A stretch of DNA of 64,000 nt, taken from Apostichopus japonicus (lineage: Eukaryota > Echinodermata > Holothuroidea > Aspidochirotida > Stichopodidae). Shown here piece after piece: positions 34,931-49,900 of this stretch. The position numbers and the translations under genes were made by a program. The notes under the pieces are model-generated. The model saw only the letters and a list, made by a program, of their open reading frames with translations. It made no database searches and was not told the origin of the DNA. Positions within the stretch are counted from its first letter, which is position 1, and each line of letters opens with the position of its first letter. The stretch spans positions 23,416,489 through 23,480,488 of the forward strand of contig NC_092572.1 in assembly GCF_037975245.1 (NCBI RefSeq). The letters run 5' to 3'.

Positions 34931-37900
34931 CTGTAAAGGAAGAAAAACAAACCCTCTGCATTTACCAGGTACCATAAATGCTACAACGAAACATGTAGAG
35001 TCTGGAAATACCCTGCAGTTGATCCTCACTGACAGGTTCCCCCTCCCATTGTGCTCAAAGAATAGCAAAGGCAATTTTACAAACTGTACTCTAACACATA
35101 TAATAAATGAAGTGGTACAATACGCTTACTTTGCACATTATCTAGCAATAGATAAGTAAGGGCTTCAAAGCTTCTTTTTAATTTTAAAACTTTATTCTAA
35201 CTTTATTCTCTTTGTAAAATAGTTATTGCTCAACTTCTACTCTCTGGAAATCATTTTGAGGCAATTGTTACATTTTACTTAGCTTATCTAACCATATTCC
35301 ACTTCCGACCAGATCCACTTAAGGTTTATACTAGTGTAAATACTGTAAATGCTGCAAAGTCTTTCTCTATTGTTCTTTCCATCCAAAGTGATATACCTTT
35401 CTTTTGTTATGTGGCTCCACATTTGTCCCAGAATATGGAGGGGCTGTACGTTTTGGAGCAGAATTGTTTGTTGAGGCTGGGTAGTAAGTACTTGGGCCGG
35501 TCCTTCTGATCTCTGACTGACTAGGAACTAGATGGAGAAAATATATCAGGAAATACTTCAAGCTTGAATGACAGATGAAGAATTTCAAAGTTGCAGAGGA
35601 TAAAGATAAAATTCACAGGATAGTATTTGAACTTTGCCTTTGCTAATCTCATAAAGATGATCACTATTGATAGTGTATGTTATATTAAAGGAGAAACAAA
35701 CCCAAACTATCATCATTTTGCTGTATGTAGTAGAGAAGCCAGGGCCAGAAAATTGCCCACGAGAGGTACGAAAAAACTGTATTCATTTGGGAGATAGCAG
35801 AGATTTAATGTAGCTTCACAAACAGGGCTGAAGATTGCGAAATGTCTAAGTCAGACATAATGAGCAACATGTGGTTTCAATATTTGATCTTTTTATTATG
35901 TACAGGAAGTTGGGTTTGATGAGAGTTATGTGTGTTTCTCCTTAACCTAATGTAATCGCATTAAACATACAAGGTTCAATTTTATAATTCATCCTGAACA
36001 CAAAAGTTTGAGCTCTCAAAGCAACTTCATTATTCTTGCACTTCATTTTGACAGAAAGCTTTAAAACAGCAACTTCATCTCCATTAATATCAGTTATTCT
36101 AGACATGGTAGAACAAGAGTGCTGAGGATTTAGGGAGAGAGGTAAGCAAGAAATAAATACCTGGGTTATTTCAATTTAGCTCTTGATAGTTTTGATATAT
36201 CAATGGATATTAAACATGGTAGCCATATTTCAAAGTCAGGAGTTTGTGTAAGAAATGATCCAAGTATCATATCCACAGTTCTATAAGTAAGTTTTGTCAT
36301 CAGCAGCAAGTGGGCTCCACAGTGGGCAGCACAGGTGTATTGTGCCAATGTTTAATGTACTAATAGATCGTAAATTGATACCGTTAACAGAGTTGAATAA
36401 AACTATTGGTCCTCATCTACCATAAGATCACAAAAATACCTTACCTTTTCTATGCCTCTTTAAAATTAAAAACTCACACCCTTGAAAACCACCAAAATGA
36501 CTGCTACTGCTTTTTAACTAGTAACCTCACAGTATGCTGCAGACTTTTGTCCACAAAAGTCATCAAGCAATACCTTTGTCATAGCCTTCACAAACCAGGG
36601 CATATTAAGTTTCCTCAACTGTATACCCACCAATACATCAGGAACAAATCCTTACCACATTTTCAATGGAGGTTATTTTTCCTTCTAATGTGTTCAACGT
36701 GACATTAATCATGTTTCAAAACAATTTGGTTTAAGAAGTCATCATGACCGGCTTGAACAGCAACAATATATAAAAGAAATTATTTCAATATATCAGAATT
36801 TTACCAGGCATTGACGGACTGGAATTGCTGGTGCCTGGAACATCATCCACAGACTGAATTTGTCTCTGAGTGGCAGCAGTTTCCCCTAATGGAACAGATG
36901 ACTCATAGTAATGTAACAGCTGATATGGTTGGTCATTGTACTTTCCAGTCCCACCTGTAAAAATAAGTACCAAAAGGGTAGTGTGGTTAAAAGCATACAT
37001 GAAAGTAGTGCACATCCATTATTTTACACTTTGAATTCCAAACCCATTTTAATTTGACTACAACAGAAATGTAAAACAGTTTCGGTGCCAGAATGAGGTT
37101 TTGGGTAGTAAGAAACAGAAATATACTCAGTCCTCCATTTTAATTTTTATTTTGTTGCAAACCATATATAGATGGCATGTTTGAATGCGCATTGCATATG
37201 ACTTAATCACACAAGTTTTCAAATGCTTGTCAGTGAAAATTGAAGCAAGCGATATTGATGCTGACAATAATCATGATACAAACATTGTATCACCAAAAAG
37301 GAAGACTTCAAATAGATTTTCAACTACAGTGTGCCATAGGGGGTCATTTACTGTACAGTAAAATATACTGTTTTGTGAAATTTTGGAATTTCATCACATA
37401 CAGCCGCAATTATGACATAATATGTCAACATTTGGAGATAAAAAATATTGACAATTTTTCACATCAGTCAAGATTTCTGATGTCCTTCATGGCCACCATA
37501 TTTAACTAAGAAATGTAGCAGTCTTGAATGTACTCAGTAAGCACTCTTGTTCCTTCAAAGGAGTCATTGAATTATCCAACAATTCCAAGGAATGCATCTC
37601 TATGTACAAAAGTGTAGAAGGGCAAAACCAGAGCCTTGTCCCCTCCCCCAACTTCAGGCTTGATAACAATTAAAGGGTCACTATTCAAATTATATTTTCC
37701 AAATGTCTGTAAATGAAGTCAGAAACCTTAAACAAAAGGTCTTTACCTCATTAAATTTTTTTTTCTTCACATTTGACTGCAGACATTGAACTTACTTGAT
37801 AAACATTTGTAGTAATTGATGCAAGTTGATAAGGCAAAAGCATGGAATCTTTCCAGTTCCCATGATGCTTTCAATAGTGCTGCAACTCTTTGAGATGATG

Positions 37901-40900
37901 AAACTATCTTCTCATGAAGGAATGCCAAAAAAAACTTTGCTAGCTTTTCTTTCCTGTTTGCATACTCATCATCATCGTCATCATCTTCATCTCCATCTTC
38001 ATCACGGTACACAAATGCACTGTCAGCAAATTTATTTGTCCATTCATCTTCTGACACAGCAAAGAATTGCCACAGGATGTTCCAACCTTCTTCAGAAGCC
38101 AAAGATTCCATGATAGGATCGATAAGGTTATTGTAACTAAAGAAGTAAGTCTGCAATTTGTAATAGAAAATAATTTCATGATATATGCATGGAACTGAAC
38201 AAAATCTAAATAATTGCATTCCACATTCCCAAGTACTAAATTTAACCTGGTTTGGTTTTTTTCATGACAAGACATACTAAAAGAGGTCTGAATTATCTAC
38301 AAATTGTTTTAAGCAACATGATATTCTTACACAATTTTTTAAAGTGATTGCACCACAACATCTACCAATTTTTAATTCCTCTGATACTATATAAGTCACA
38401 TGTAAGAGGCACCTATAGTTAAAAGATGCCATATACTTCACTGAAATTACCACTAGTTACCTTTTAGACTGAATTTAACTGCTTGAATGTTTACAATCTT
38501 TCTGTGTATAACATGTATTTTCTGTAACATGTACTTCTGTGGGGTGTGAGATCACTAAAATCCACTTTGGTAATGCCCCCTGCTTCTCACCCCAAATTTT
38601 GGATCTGGAATCACATTGTGGTTTCGATAATGTAACATGAGCAATTTTCTTCAAGAATCTGACGTAATGTACAACATACTCGAATAGTAAAGCAGTGTGA
38701 TGTGACAAACAATATATTCACAATGACACAGGCTGTCTTGAAAACAGCAGGCTTCTTGTACTAAATGTGAAACATCAACATACTAAATATGAAATTTGTC
38801 CTAAATGTGAAATATTGCTGAAAGCATGGTTTTCACAATTTGACCCCGTGTGAACATGAATGACCATCGAATCTCCGCCAACAACATTAGGCTTTTTGTA
38901 CTCAATGTGGTACAATTACATATCAAATATGCATTCTGTCCAAGCTTCTCTTGCAATATTATATTAGGGAAGATGCCTTAACTAGTGTAGAGAGACAGGT
39001 AAGAGGGGACTGAAGTATATAACTGTATAGCATTTGTGGACTTCTAATTACCTTTTTGACCTCCACCAAAGTCCAAGTATGAGATCTGCCCAAGCTTCCA
39101 ATATTGAGATATCATGTTTACAAAGTTTTCACAATTTGACCTGTGTTGACCCCAGGCAAATGACCTTTGACCTCCACCAAAAGCTGCCAATAGGGTTCGT
39201 GTACTCAGTGTGGTTCATATACATATTGAATATGAGATCTGCCCAAGCTTACCTTCTTGAGATATCATGTTTAATAGGTTTTCATTTTGACAGCTAGTGA
39301 CCCCAAATGACCTTTCACCCCCACATAAAACAATAGGCTTCTTGTACTCAATAATGTACTCCTACACACAAAATAAGAAATCTGTCTAAGCTTCCCTTCT
39401 TCAGAGATCATGTTTACAAGCTGGGCGTCACAAACACACGCTCACACAGATACACCTACCCATACTCATTCGCCTGCATGACTGAATAGGTTACAATTAT
39501 CATCGAAACCAAAAATTATTCCAAAGTTGCAAAGTAAATATCCACAAGTAATGCAACCCTATTAGTATTCTACAGTACCAGTAGACTTACATAGCCTCCT
39601 GGGTGAGCATAAGCCTAGCATTTTTGTGTGTATAAAATCACTGAGCATACAAAATCAAAATAAGATATAACTTGAGATTCCACTTTCAACCAGAATGCAA
39701 AAATGCATTGTGGTTTTGATGATGTACATGAGCAGTTTTCTTCATGAATCTGACGTAATGTATAGTGAGGGTGTACATGTTTACAACGGTTGCACGAGTT
39801 GCCCTCTGATGACCCCAATAACCTTTGACCTCAACCAAAGACAATAGGCTTCTTTAACTCAATGTGGTACTTCTACACACTAAATAACAGGTAGGCCCAA
39901 CATTCCAGTATTGAGATATCGTGATTACAAGGTTATCACAATTTGACCCCTGAGGACCCCAAATGACCTTTGCCATCCACCAACAACAATAGCCTTTTGT
40001 ACTTAATGTGGTACTCTACACACTAAATATAAAGTTTGCCCAAGCTTCTCATCTTGAGATATTGTGTCTACAAGGTTTTCACAATTTGACCCCTGGTGAC
40101 CCCAAATGACCTTTGACCTCCACCAAAGCAATAGGCTCCTTGTACTCAATGTGGTACCTCTTACACACTACAAAAATTAAATTGGTCTGACCTTCCCTTC
40201 TCGAGATATCGTGTTTACAAGGTTTTCACAAATTTGACCCCTAGTGACCCCAAATGAACTTTGACCTCCGCCAATAAGAATAGGCTTCTTGCACTTAATG
40301 TGGTACTTCTACACATCAACTAGAGCACCAATGGTGCAGAAGCTCATACCTTTTCGAGCTTAAAAATGTAGGGCCCACTAAACTTTATGGCCCACCAAAT
40401 TTCAGGCCATTTTTCAGATTCCACAAATTTTGGGCCCAGGAGGGATAACCCCACCCCCCTCCCTCCATTAGCAGAACCCTGGCCACACCACTGGCTATAA
40501 TTCCTATTTTCCCCCTTTAAATCCTATTTTACCCACTCTCTCAAACAATACCACTGACCTACCCTATTAAACTTTCTCCCCTCTACCAGAGCAGACCTGA
40601 AGCACTCCTTGCCAAAATTTTGGCTGGCTGCCTACATACCTCAAGCTCAAAGACTTCTAAGAATCGGCAAGTGCTGATTGGCTATAGGGCTCTCATGCTT
40701 ACAGTTCAACAGTTAATAACAACTCCCAGTCCTGCTTTAATTCCACTAACAGCCTCTTCAGAGCTTAACCACAAATGTAAACAAACACTGCAGAGACTGG
40801 GAGACAAATTAAAGGAGCTTTGGCAAAAGGTGAAGGCTCAGATTTTTTTAAACAATGGGGATTAATTGTAATTAATTAACTTTTGACCAAAAATTATTAG

Positions 40901-43900
40901 GCATCACCTTATTCATACACAATCCAACAATCATCAGTTCAACTTTGAATATGATCCATCAAAATCTTGAGATTGAAATATTTGAAAATATTACAAAGAA
41001 TGACCCCCGATGACCCCCTAAATGACATTTGACCTCAATTTTCCGAACACCCCTCGTAACTCTCATCCCGAGGAACATTGTGACCAAGTTTCATTATAAC
41101 TGGCCATACACTGTACGAACAGGAGCAATTTGAAAATATAGGGCCGCAGCCCGGGCCACAAAAGACCCCTAGTTGATCTCAAATTCATGAACACCCTGAA
41201 GGTAAAACTTCCATAGTACTATCATGACAAACCCTCAACATTGTACCATGGAATCTGTAGGAGAAGAAGCATTTTGCGTATTTCCACAAAATGGCCCATT
41301 ACGGCCCACAGGTGACCTTTGACCCCAAATTTCAGACCATCTCTGATGGCCCTATACCCAATGGTCCTTGTGTCCAAGTTTCATGAAATTCCATCAAACA
41401 CGGTGCGAGTGGGAGCGGTTTTACCAATTGTTGACGGATAGAGTGATAGACGCTGCACTGTAACAATAGCTCACACCAGCATGCTGGTATGAGCTAAAAA
41501 TGAAATTGGTCTGACCTTCCCTTTCGTGAGATATCATGTTTACAAGGTTTTCACAATTTGACCCTGGTTACCCCAAATGACCTTTGACCTCCACCAAAAA
41601 CAATAGGCTTCTTGTACTCAATGTGGTACTTGTACACACCAAATATGACATAGGTCTGACCTTCCCTTCTTGAGATATCATGTTTACAAGCTGGGCATCA
41701 CAAACGCACTCACACACACACACACATACGCCATTATGAATGCAAAAGTTACGATTATCATCAAAACCAAAAACACTTCTAAAATACCAGATTTTATAAA
41801 GTGACAAAATTTGCCATGGTAACACAGGAACACAATGTATAATATTAAATATACATGTAATAAATATACACTGTTAGTCCTAATACCTCAGGACTTTCAA
41901 ACTTGATCCCATCTGTCTTGACATTTTCCCATTCTCCATGAACAATTGCCATCAGGCTTTGATGCCAATCAAGGTAATAATTTCCTCTAAGAATCTTTTC
42001 CATTGAGTCAAACTGCCCAACATCTGAACATTATTAAATGCTGAGCATGTGCATGAAGCACACATATGTGAATGTGAAGCGTAAAGCTCTTATAGCCGGG
42101 ATCCATGGTATGCTTTAGGGCCTTGCAAGCTCTGAAGTTTTAGGTGCTTTCTGCTGCCATATGAGCTGTATTTGGCACCACTTGAGGCAAAACTTTATAT
42201 AATGGTTTCCACTGCTTAATTTAGTTTTAACTCCTGTAAAAAGTCTGCTGTTTTCAGTATTATCATTTTTATCATGAAGATATCCACAACAGACAAAATG
42301 GACACACATAAAAATATCACTTAAAAGTTAAAACCATGAGTTCAATGACCCTACTTATTATTCGATTATTACTATTCAAATCATATCCAATGGCTAAATT
42401 GGCCCTCTCCAGAGGCTCCTTTAACCTTACACCCCACCCCTTTACTCTTTTCATGTGAGTGACCACTACTCCAGTCCCAATGCCTGATTCAAAAATAAAA
42501 CTCTTCAAATTATCAACCATATTCTTCACATGCATTTTGTGAGCAATGTCATTTATATGATTTCTCTTGTCCTAGTGTGCTTCTCGTTCTCGTTACATGT
42601 GTGTTAAATGTTATAATGCATACAGCATTTAGTGTGCTGGTAACTGTTGTAGTGTAGTGTGTGCAATGCGTGACAGTGCACGTTATTTAGCATTACAGCT
42701 AGCTAGCCAAATACGCCAAAGTAGCTGTGGTGTGAATGGCATAGCTATGGAACAGTAAAAGCTCGCTAATTTAATATTTCTGACCGTATATTGAATACAA
42801 TTTAGAGGAACTTTGCAACTTCAAGTTCGAAACATCATGCCTTTGAAATGTGTCTGGCCTTATTTTTTTTTGGTGGATATTTGGTATATAATATTTCGTT
42901 TACATCGTATCAATGTCAGGAGGAAATGAAACTCTATTTTTTTCATTTTCCCCTCGGAATATCAGTGCATCAAACCGGCAAGCCATTGCTTCATGGAGCT
43001 TAGCAGAAACACAGGTTACAATATGATATTCAATCTGAATTGATAAGATGTAAAACATGAATAATGATGAGTATTGCAACATATGTCTGCATAAATATCT
43101 AATATTATAACATAGCTCCACTTGAATGTATTATCTAGAAATCTTTTGGCTTGCATTTGTAGTCTTAAAAGAGAAAATACCTACCTTCTTGTACGATGAT
43201 ACTTGTCCCTTACTGGAGACTAGTACAACTTCTTCACTGTTCATGAATCTTAGCTTGCATGCTTGGTTCACCTTAGCCCAACAGAGACATAATCCACTGT
43301 CCACCAAGTAAAAAGATTGGTAAGTACCATATTCATCCTCATCCTCATCTTCATCCTCATCCTCATCTTCATCCCGTATATCTGACCATAAAATAGCCAC
43401 CATCTGGTATGTGTCATTCACAGCTACACTCCTTGCTACCCATTCTTTGTCCAATGGCGGAGAGTACCGCAACAACTTATTACCATCTCCATCAAACAAA
43501 CAGACTTGTAAGCAACACATGACACGGGTACAAACCACTAACTTTCCAGCAAGAAGAGATAAGTCTATTATGCTGGTACTAAATGACTTCAACTTGATGG
43601 AGCATTTCTTTCTTAAAGCAGAGTCAAACACATCAATACATTGAAAAAGTGGATCAGGTGAGTAACTTTTGTAACCCACTAATATGTCACTCCCTCTAAC
43701 TTCCACACAAGATGCAATACCATTCAAGGTAATTGAAGGGACCTCATTGTTATTCTTGAGGTTGAGAATCTTAAGTGTCTTTCCCTGACAGCTCACAATC
43801 CTGCTTTCATTAATAATTGATGTTAAATGGTTCCTATCTGAATAATCAGACATTGAATAAACATTGCTGTTATCTAAACTGTCTTCATCACTGCTGTTGC

Positions 43901-46900
43901 CATCATCGCCACAATTTTTGTTATCTGCATTACCTTCATAGCTAAACTCTGCAGAACACTCTATGGTCAAAAGGCCAGTGTCTTCTCTGACTGTCTTTGG
44001 AGAAAATGTATCCAAAAATATTCTTCCATCTTGTATTCCATGACCAGAAACAATAATCTTGCCAGATACTTCAACTGCTAAATCATCAACTTTCCATTTG
44101 CCTCTAGTTGAGAATGTGTTCAGTGATTTCCATCTAAAATATGAAGACAATGGATTATAGGTATATTAATTAAATTAACACTTATATGAGTATGAAAACA
44201 GTCAGCTCTGGCAAATTTTTCATTGTCAGAGATGTTAAGAAAACAGTTCTCACATTCATTTAGAAATCTTTCCAAATGTTACCTAAATAATAGCATATTC
44301 TTTTATCTTTATTTTTGGCCAACCAAGAATTACTGGTATACTGTTGTGTCAGCTACACCATTTTGCCACAGCATCCCTGGAAAAAATCTGTAATGGTAGA
44401 TCATCATTACTACCAATAAAAGCCAGAAAATCAAATGACTAAGTGAATAATGGCAAAATTTCACATGAGAATAGTTCATGTAACACTAATTCTTTCAAAT
44501 TGTTCCAATTGCTAAATCCACATTATCAGCAAGTGTCTTGCATTCAATTAGATGTACAAGTTTTCATACTTTATGTTGACCTCAAATGAATTTGACTTAT
44601 GAAAATAGGATTCTTGTACAAGTTTGATGTACATTTAAGCTTTACCATTGGAGTTTTTGTATTAACAAATCTTTCTTAGACTGGCCTCTAGTGATCAGTT
44701 GCTCAGCTTCTTGTAATTACTAAGGTGGCTCTATATGCTACAAAACAAGTTAATTCAATATTCAGTTTTGAAGTTATTGTTTACCAAGTTATCAGACTGA
44801 CCTTTTTCTTTCATGGAAAGAATATGGTGCTTGTATTTAATATGGTGTTTCCACATACCAAGTATCACACACTTTTGGAATTACAAGTTTACAAGCCAAG
44901 ATATCACACACAGTCATACACTCATACCCACAATCATCTCCATCTTCATAATCATCCCGTTGATTCCTTGCCTCTGTCAAGGAATCAATAAGTGTCGATG
45001 TGATTGTCTGCTACAAGTTACTTGTAACTACAGAACACTTATTGCTTAGATATTGGTTCCTTTGCAAACCCATAGTTGTATAAGTGGAAACAGTTCCAAT
45101 ATCCAATTACATTCATTCATTCAAAATCAGTTCCAGAAGATAAGGTGAGGAAATGTTTAGAACAATTATACAAAAGTTACTTACATATGCGAATCCTGTA
45201 CTGGTGTTGACTGACTGTCAGAATGTTCTTCAGAGGGTTCTAAAATTACAGAAATATAATGACAACAGGTAGCATTACTGGGCTTACTGGCTGCCAATGC
45301 AATAGAAGGATTCATATATACACTTTACTAAAAGTTTCAACAGACACTAGGCTCCATGGCAAGAGATGACTTTTTACACATACTCAAGTGAAATATGGTC
45401 CGATATTATCACTAGCTATGAAATCTTAACAGCCACTATTATCATGATTTCAGAATTTTAGAGGCAACTACTGTAGAATTGTTTTTTCTATTGTAAAAAA
45501 GAGCTAACCATAAACCCTGCTACATAAACAATTCTGCATTTGAACATTGAACATTTTGACTTTCGGTTGTGGAGTTATAAGCATTTGGAGATTTTCATGT
45601 TTGACCCCGTGACCTCATTATTATTCATTAGATGAGCATCAAAATCAAATAGGGTTCATCTACACACTATGGCGCATCTACTGTTTGTACCAAGTATGAC
45701 TTAAATCCAACTTGTCGTTGTTCAGTTACCATGTTTACAAGCTATTTTAGTGAAAATAAACTTAAGCCCCGCCCCCTAATAAATATGCATAATATCAACT
45801 TGAACATATATCACCATGTACCTGCTATCTACCAACATATTAGTACCAAGTATCAATATTAAATTTTGGATTTTGGTTGTGGAGTTATTAGCATTTGAAG
45901 ATTTTTACGTTTGACCCCATGACCTCATTATTATTGATGAGATGAGCACCAAAGTCAACAGGCTTCTCCTACTCAGTATGGCACATCTATGTACCAAGTA
46001 TAACTTCAATGCAACTTGCCATTATTGAGTTATCTTGTTTACCAGCCAAGGGCGTCGCATACACACACACACATACACACATGTTTGTTTTACATTCAGA
46101 CTGAGGACCCCATTGTTTTTTCCATTGTTCAAATCCACTTACCCTAACCTTAACAATACCCCATACAATAGAACTCTTCCGAAGACGTGGTGATTCTTTA
46201 GAAATCACATCCGAGGACCTGGAATTCTTTTGTTCAAGTCCTTGGTCAGAATACAAAACAAACGCATACAAACACACACGCACACGCAATCAACATCGCA
46301 TAGATTCCTTGAGCCGTCGGGCAAGGAATCAATCATGTACACCATTCAACCTGCCATACCATGGTGTGCAACCATATATTCTCCATCATACGGCAATATA
46401 ACCATACCGTATCTATAGCCTCCATGCACCTAACTTGAGCACTGATCTCCAGCATGCTACCTTCTAACATGCAACACTCTTCAGTATGTCACTCTAATCA
46501 CTTAACCTACAATAATTACTAAACGCGTTCTCTATCCCACCAAACCAATACTCTCTAGCATTCAATGTACAGTATAGCTTCCCACCTGCCATCAACCTAA
46601 ACGTACACCACTGTCCAGCATGACACACTATTACATTACACCTGCTAACTTTAATACTATATGAAAAAAAATATATGAACTATACTGTACATGCTCCAAC
46701 TCTCCAAACCAGCCGTTCACCCTCCCAGCCAGCCGTACTAATAATATACCTTCAACCCTGCCATACAACTCCACACACTCTAACCTTTCAAACGAGCAGT
46801 TAACCCTTCAGCATATGGCAAACCAAGATCACACTTTACATTGTTGTTGTTACAGTAGTCATACTATATTCAACTTTGTAACCGGCCACAACAATTATAC

Positions 46901-49900
46901 TCCCTTCAGCATACCACACTATCACCATGAATTATGCCATACCTATTAATATTCACATTACCTAACCCATCAAACCATCATTCTTCCTCCAACCACCCCC
47001 CCCCCACCCAAGGGCCTACTACAGTAACCATGCAAAAACTTCCAACAAGGCACACCTACAACCTAAGGCATGCCACATAACTACCTGTATACACAGTCAC
47101 TGATCTATGATAATTGCAGGGAATGATTTATCCAGTATTGCATCGCAAAATGCATCTTTCGTAAATACAGGAACCATAGCATTTCATAAGAGAAAGTGTT
47201 AAGAACCTTAAAACTGCTACACAAAACTTGAAGACTACATTATTCCATAATAAATACAAATTGTACACCCTTGAACACTCTGCCCCCTAAGCTACTACAC
47301 TAACAAATCATTATCCAGCATTAAATTTATTTACTTTTCTCAAACTTACTATATGTGTCATGAATATAGTACTGTAAGCATGCAAGTCAGGTGTTAAGAA
47401 GGTATGAAGTTCATCCATCTTTTAATTTCAGAGTTTATATGTTTACAAGGTGTTCAGACCTTGACCTGCCTTAAAATTCAATGACCTTTGACCTCCACAG
47501 AAATGATATGTTTCTCATACTCACTAAGGTGGATCGACAAACCAAGAGAACTGTATCGAACATTTACTTTATGGGTTAACATGTTTACAAGCCACCAACA
47601 CCACTGCAAATTCAATGCAAAATGCAGCATAAAATAAAGAATGCTCAAGCAACAAGTGATCCTTACTTGAATGCAGCTGGAATGATTCCAACTGACTCCT
47701 TAACATTGATACATGTGCTGTTCCAAGGTGTTGAAAGGCTTTCTTCAGTCCATCAAGGTTATCAGACCCTATGAAACCCTTCGTCTCTAATATTGATAAA
47801 AGGTGTGCTGCACGGTCATCCTGGGCCCCAGCCTCTATATCTCTGCTTTCGTTGCCATTTGTGCTCATATCGAGGTCTGTTATTTTGAAGAATCTTTTCA
47901 GTTCAGCACAATCAATGGGAGACATCACCCTACAGAGGGTCCTTTTCAAGTTCTCAAAAGTGCATAGCTGTGTCTGTAAAATCAAAATCAACAGCATATT
48001 AAATAAAGAACCCAAGTCAACAAAATACATATCACTCCAAATATCTGGCATTTTAGAATCATTACATCTCACCTCCAATCATTTAATTTAATTACATTCT
48101 ATATTTTAATATTTCCTATTTTCAAACAATATATTACAAACAAATCCATGACAAGGTGATTGGAAACTAAAAAGCAAACTGGCCCATGGGTGGCGATCAT
48201 GGGGGGACAGGGGACATGTCTCCCCCCAATATTTTAGGTGGGGGGATATAGTATCTAATATCCCTCCAATATTTGGTGGCATACATTTTTTTGTGGCTAT
48301 AAATAAAAAATATTGCGTGAGATTATTTATCCAAATCATATTTGGCGGTGGCTAAAACTTCATCCAACACATGCTGCATGAGGTAAATGACTCTTTGTGG
48401 TTGTTTCTGTGACCTGTGACCGTATAGTATGTTGTCACTCATGATTATTATCATAATGTCTGTACATCTCTTGTGTAGGAGTGTAAGTACATACCATACA
48501 ATCATATGATCCAGATCGATATGGGTTCACTGGGTTTTAATTTGGCCGGTTTCATACAGGAATTCTAACCGCATAGCCAGGGGGCGAAGGGGGAGACCGC
48601 CCCCCCCCCGAGCATATTTTACTTTGTATTTTTTACGATATCGAAGTTTTATAGTAGCCATTATAAGAGGTTTTAATATTTATACACCAATAAATTAACT
48701 GTGTCTGAATTTTTGTAAATTCCCTGACCAACATTCTTCATCATACTTCTCTACTCGCGTAATTTTGAGCGGGGTTGGGGTTGAAGGGGGTTTTTCTATA
48801 TTAGTTGTCAACAGATGAAATTTTGTGCAACATTATGGGTATGTTTTGAAGTGAATTTATTATTCAAATTCTGAATAAATAATGGGCTTAATAATAATAA
48901 TTATAATAAGTAATATTTATATAGTGCAAAGAGCGCAAAACCTTGAAAAGTGGGGCTGACCGGTATTGTGGGCCGTTACGTAGCATTACCTACAAAAGCA
49001 ATGATCCACAGGAGATGCGATGAGTTCAAACATGATGTGTGACAATCTTGAAAAAGGTTATGGATGAAAACAAGAGCCCAAGGGCACTGTGGTTCCTTGT
49101 GTAGGGGTATATGACAATACACATAATATTATCGCAAGATTGGGCTCAAATAGTCCAAGTAATTGTGGTCGGACTACATGTACCCATAAAGTAACCAACA
49201 CTATAGCCAACACATTTGTGATCACAAATTCTGATCAGAGTTTTGATCAGAAGGCACTTTTGAGATCTGAATATGGCGTCAAAAATGTAAGAAATATAAG
49301 GTCACCTACAAGCGGGTCAACAGATATGATAATATTGGTGACCTCAGATCACATGACCGTGAAGTTTGAAAATGTTCCACCACCCCATTCACAACTTGTC
49401 CCAAAATATCAATCGTGTCAGACCTTGGCACTGGGGGTTAATTGCATTAAATGTCTAAAAATTAACTTTGAACTCATATAACTTCACACACAAAAGTCAC
49501 TTGGGGGTCAACCCATCGACATTTACTGTATGATCAGAAGGTACCTGAAGTGAAAATAGCATCGAAACTGTAAAAATCCCCAAAACACTTAAGGGTCACC
49601 AGAGGTCAAATTGAGGTCAAAGGTCACCCAGATGCGGCTCAACAATTGGATTTAATTGAAGCAACTCCTAACCCTAACGGACAATTCATTCTCAAGTTAT
49701 CGCAAACATACTTGTTTTTCAACATTAATTGACCTTTGGTGACCTCGGATCACATGACCATTAGGTTTGAAAATGTTCTCCTAACCAGTTCACAACTTGT
49801 CCTAAAATATCAACCTTGTCGCACATTGGCACTGGGAGTTATTGAAGTTTTAATATTTTGGGTTTTTGGCCTCTAACTGACCTTTGGTGACCTTCACAGG

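Noticed and set aside
35075-35159. Extension of the last large exon to an upstream ATG at 35074
   Set aside because: The acceptor at 34931-34932 and phase agreement with exon 9 show that the upstream 48 codons are intron.
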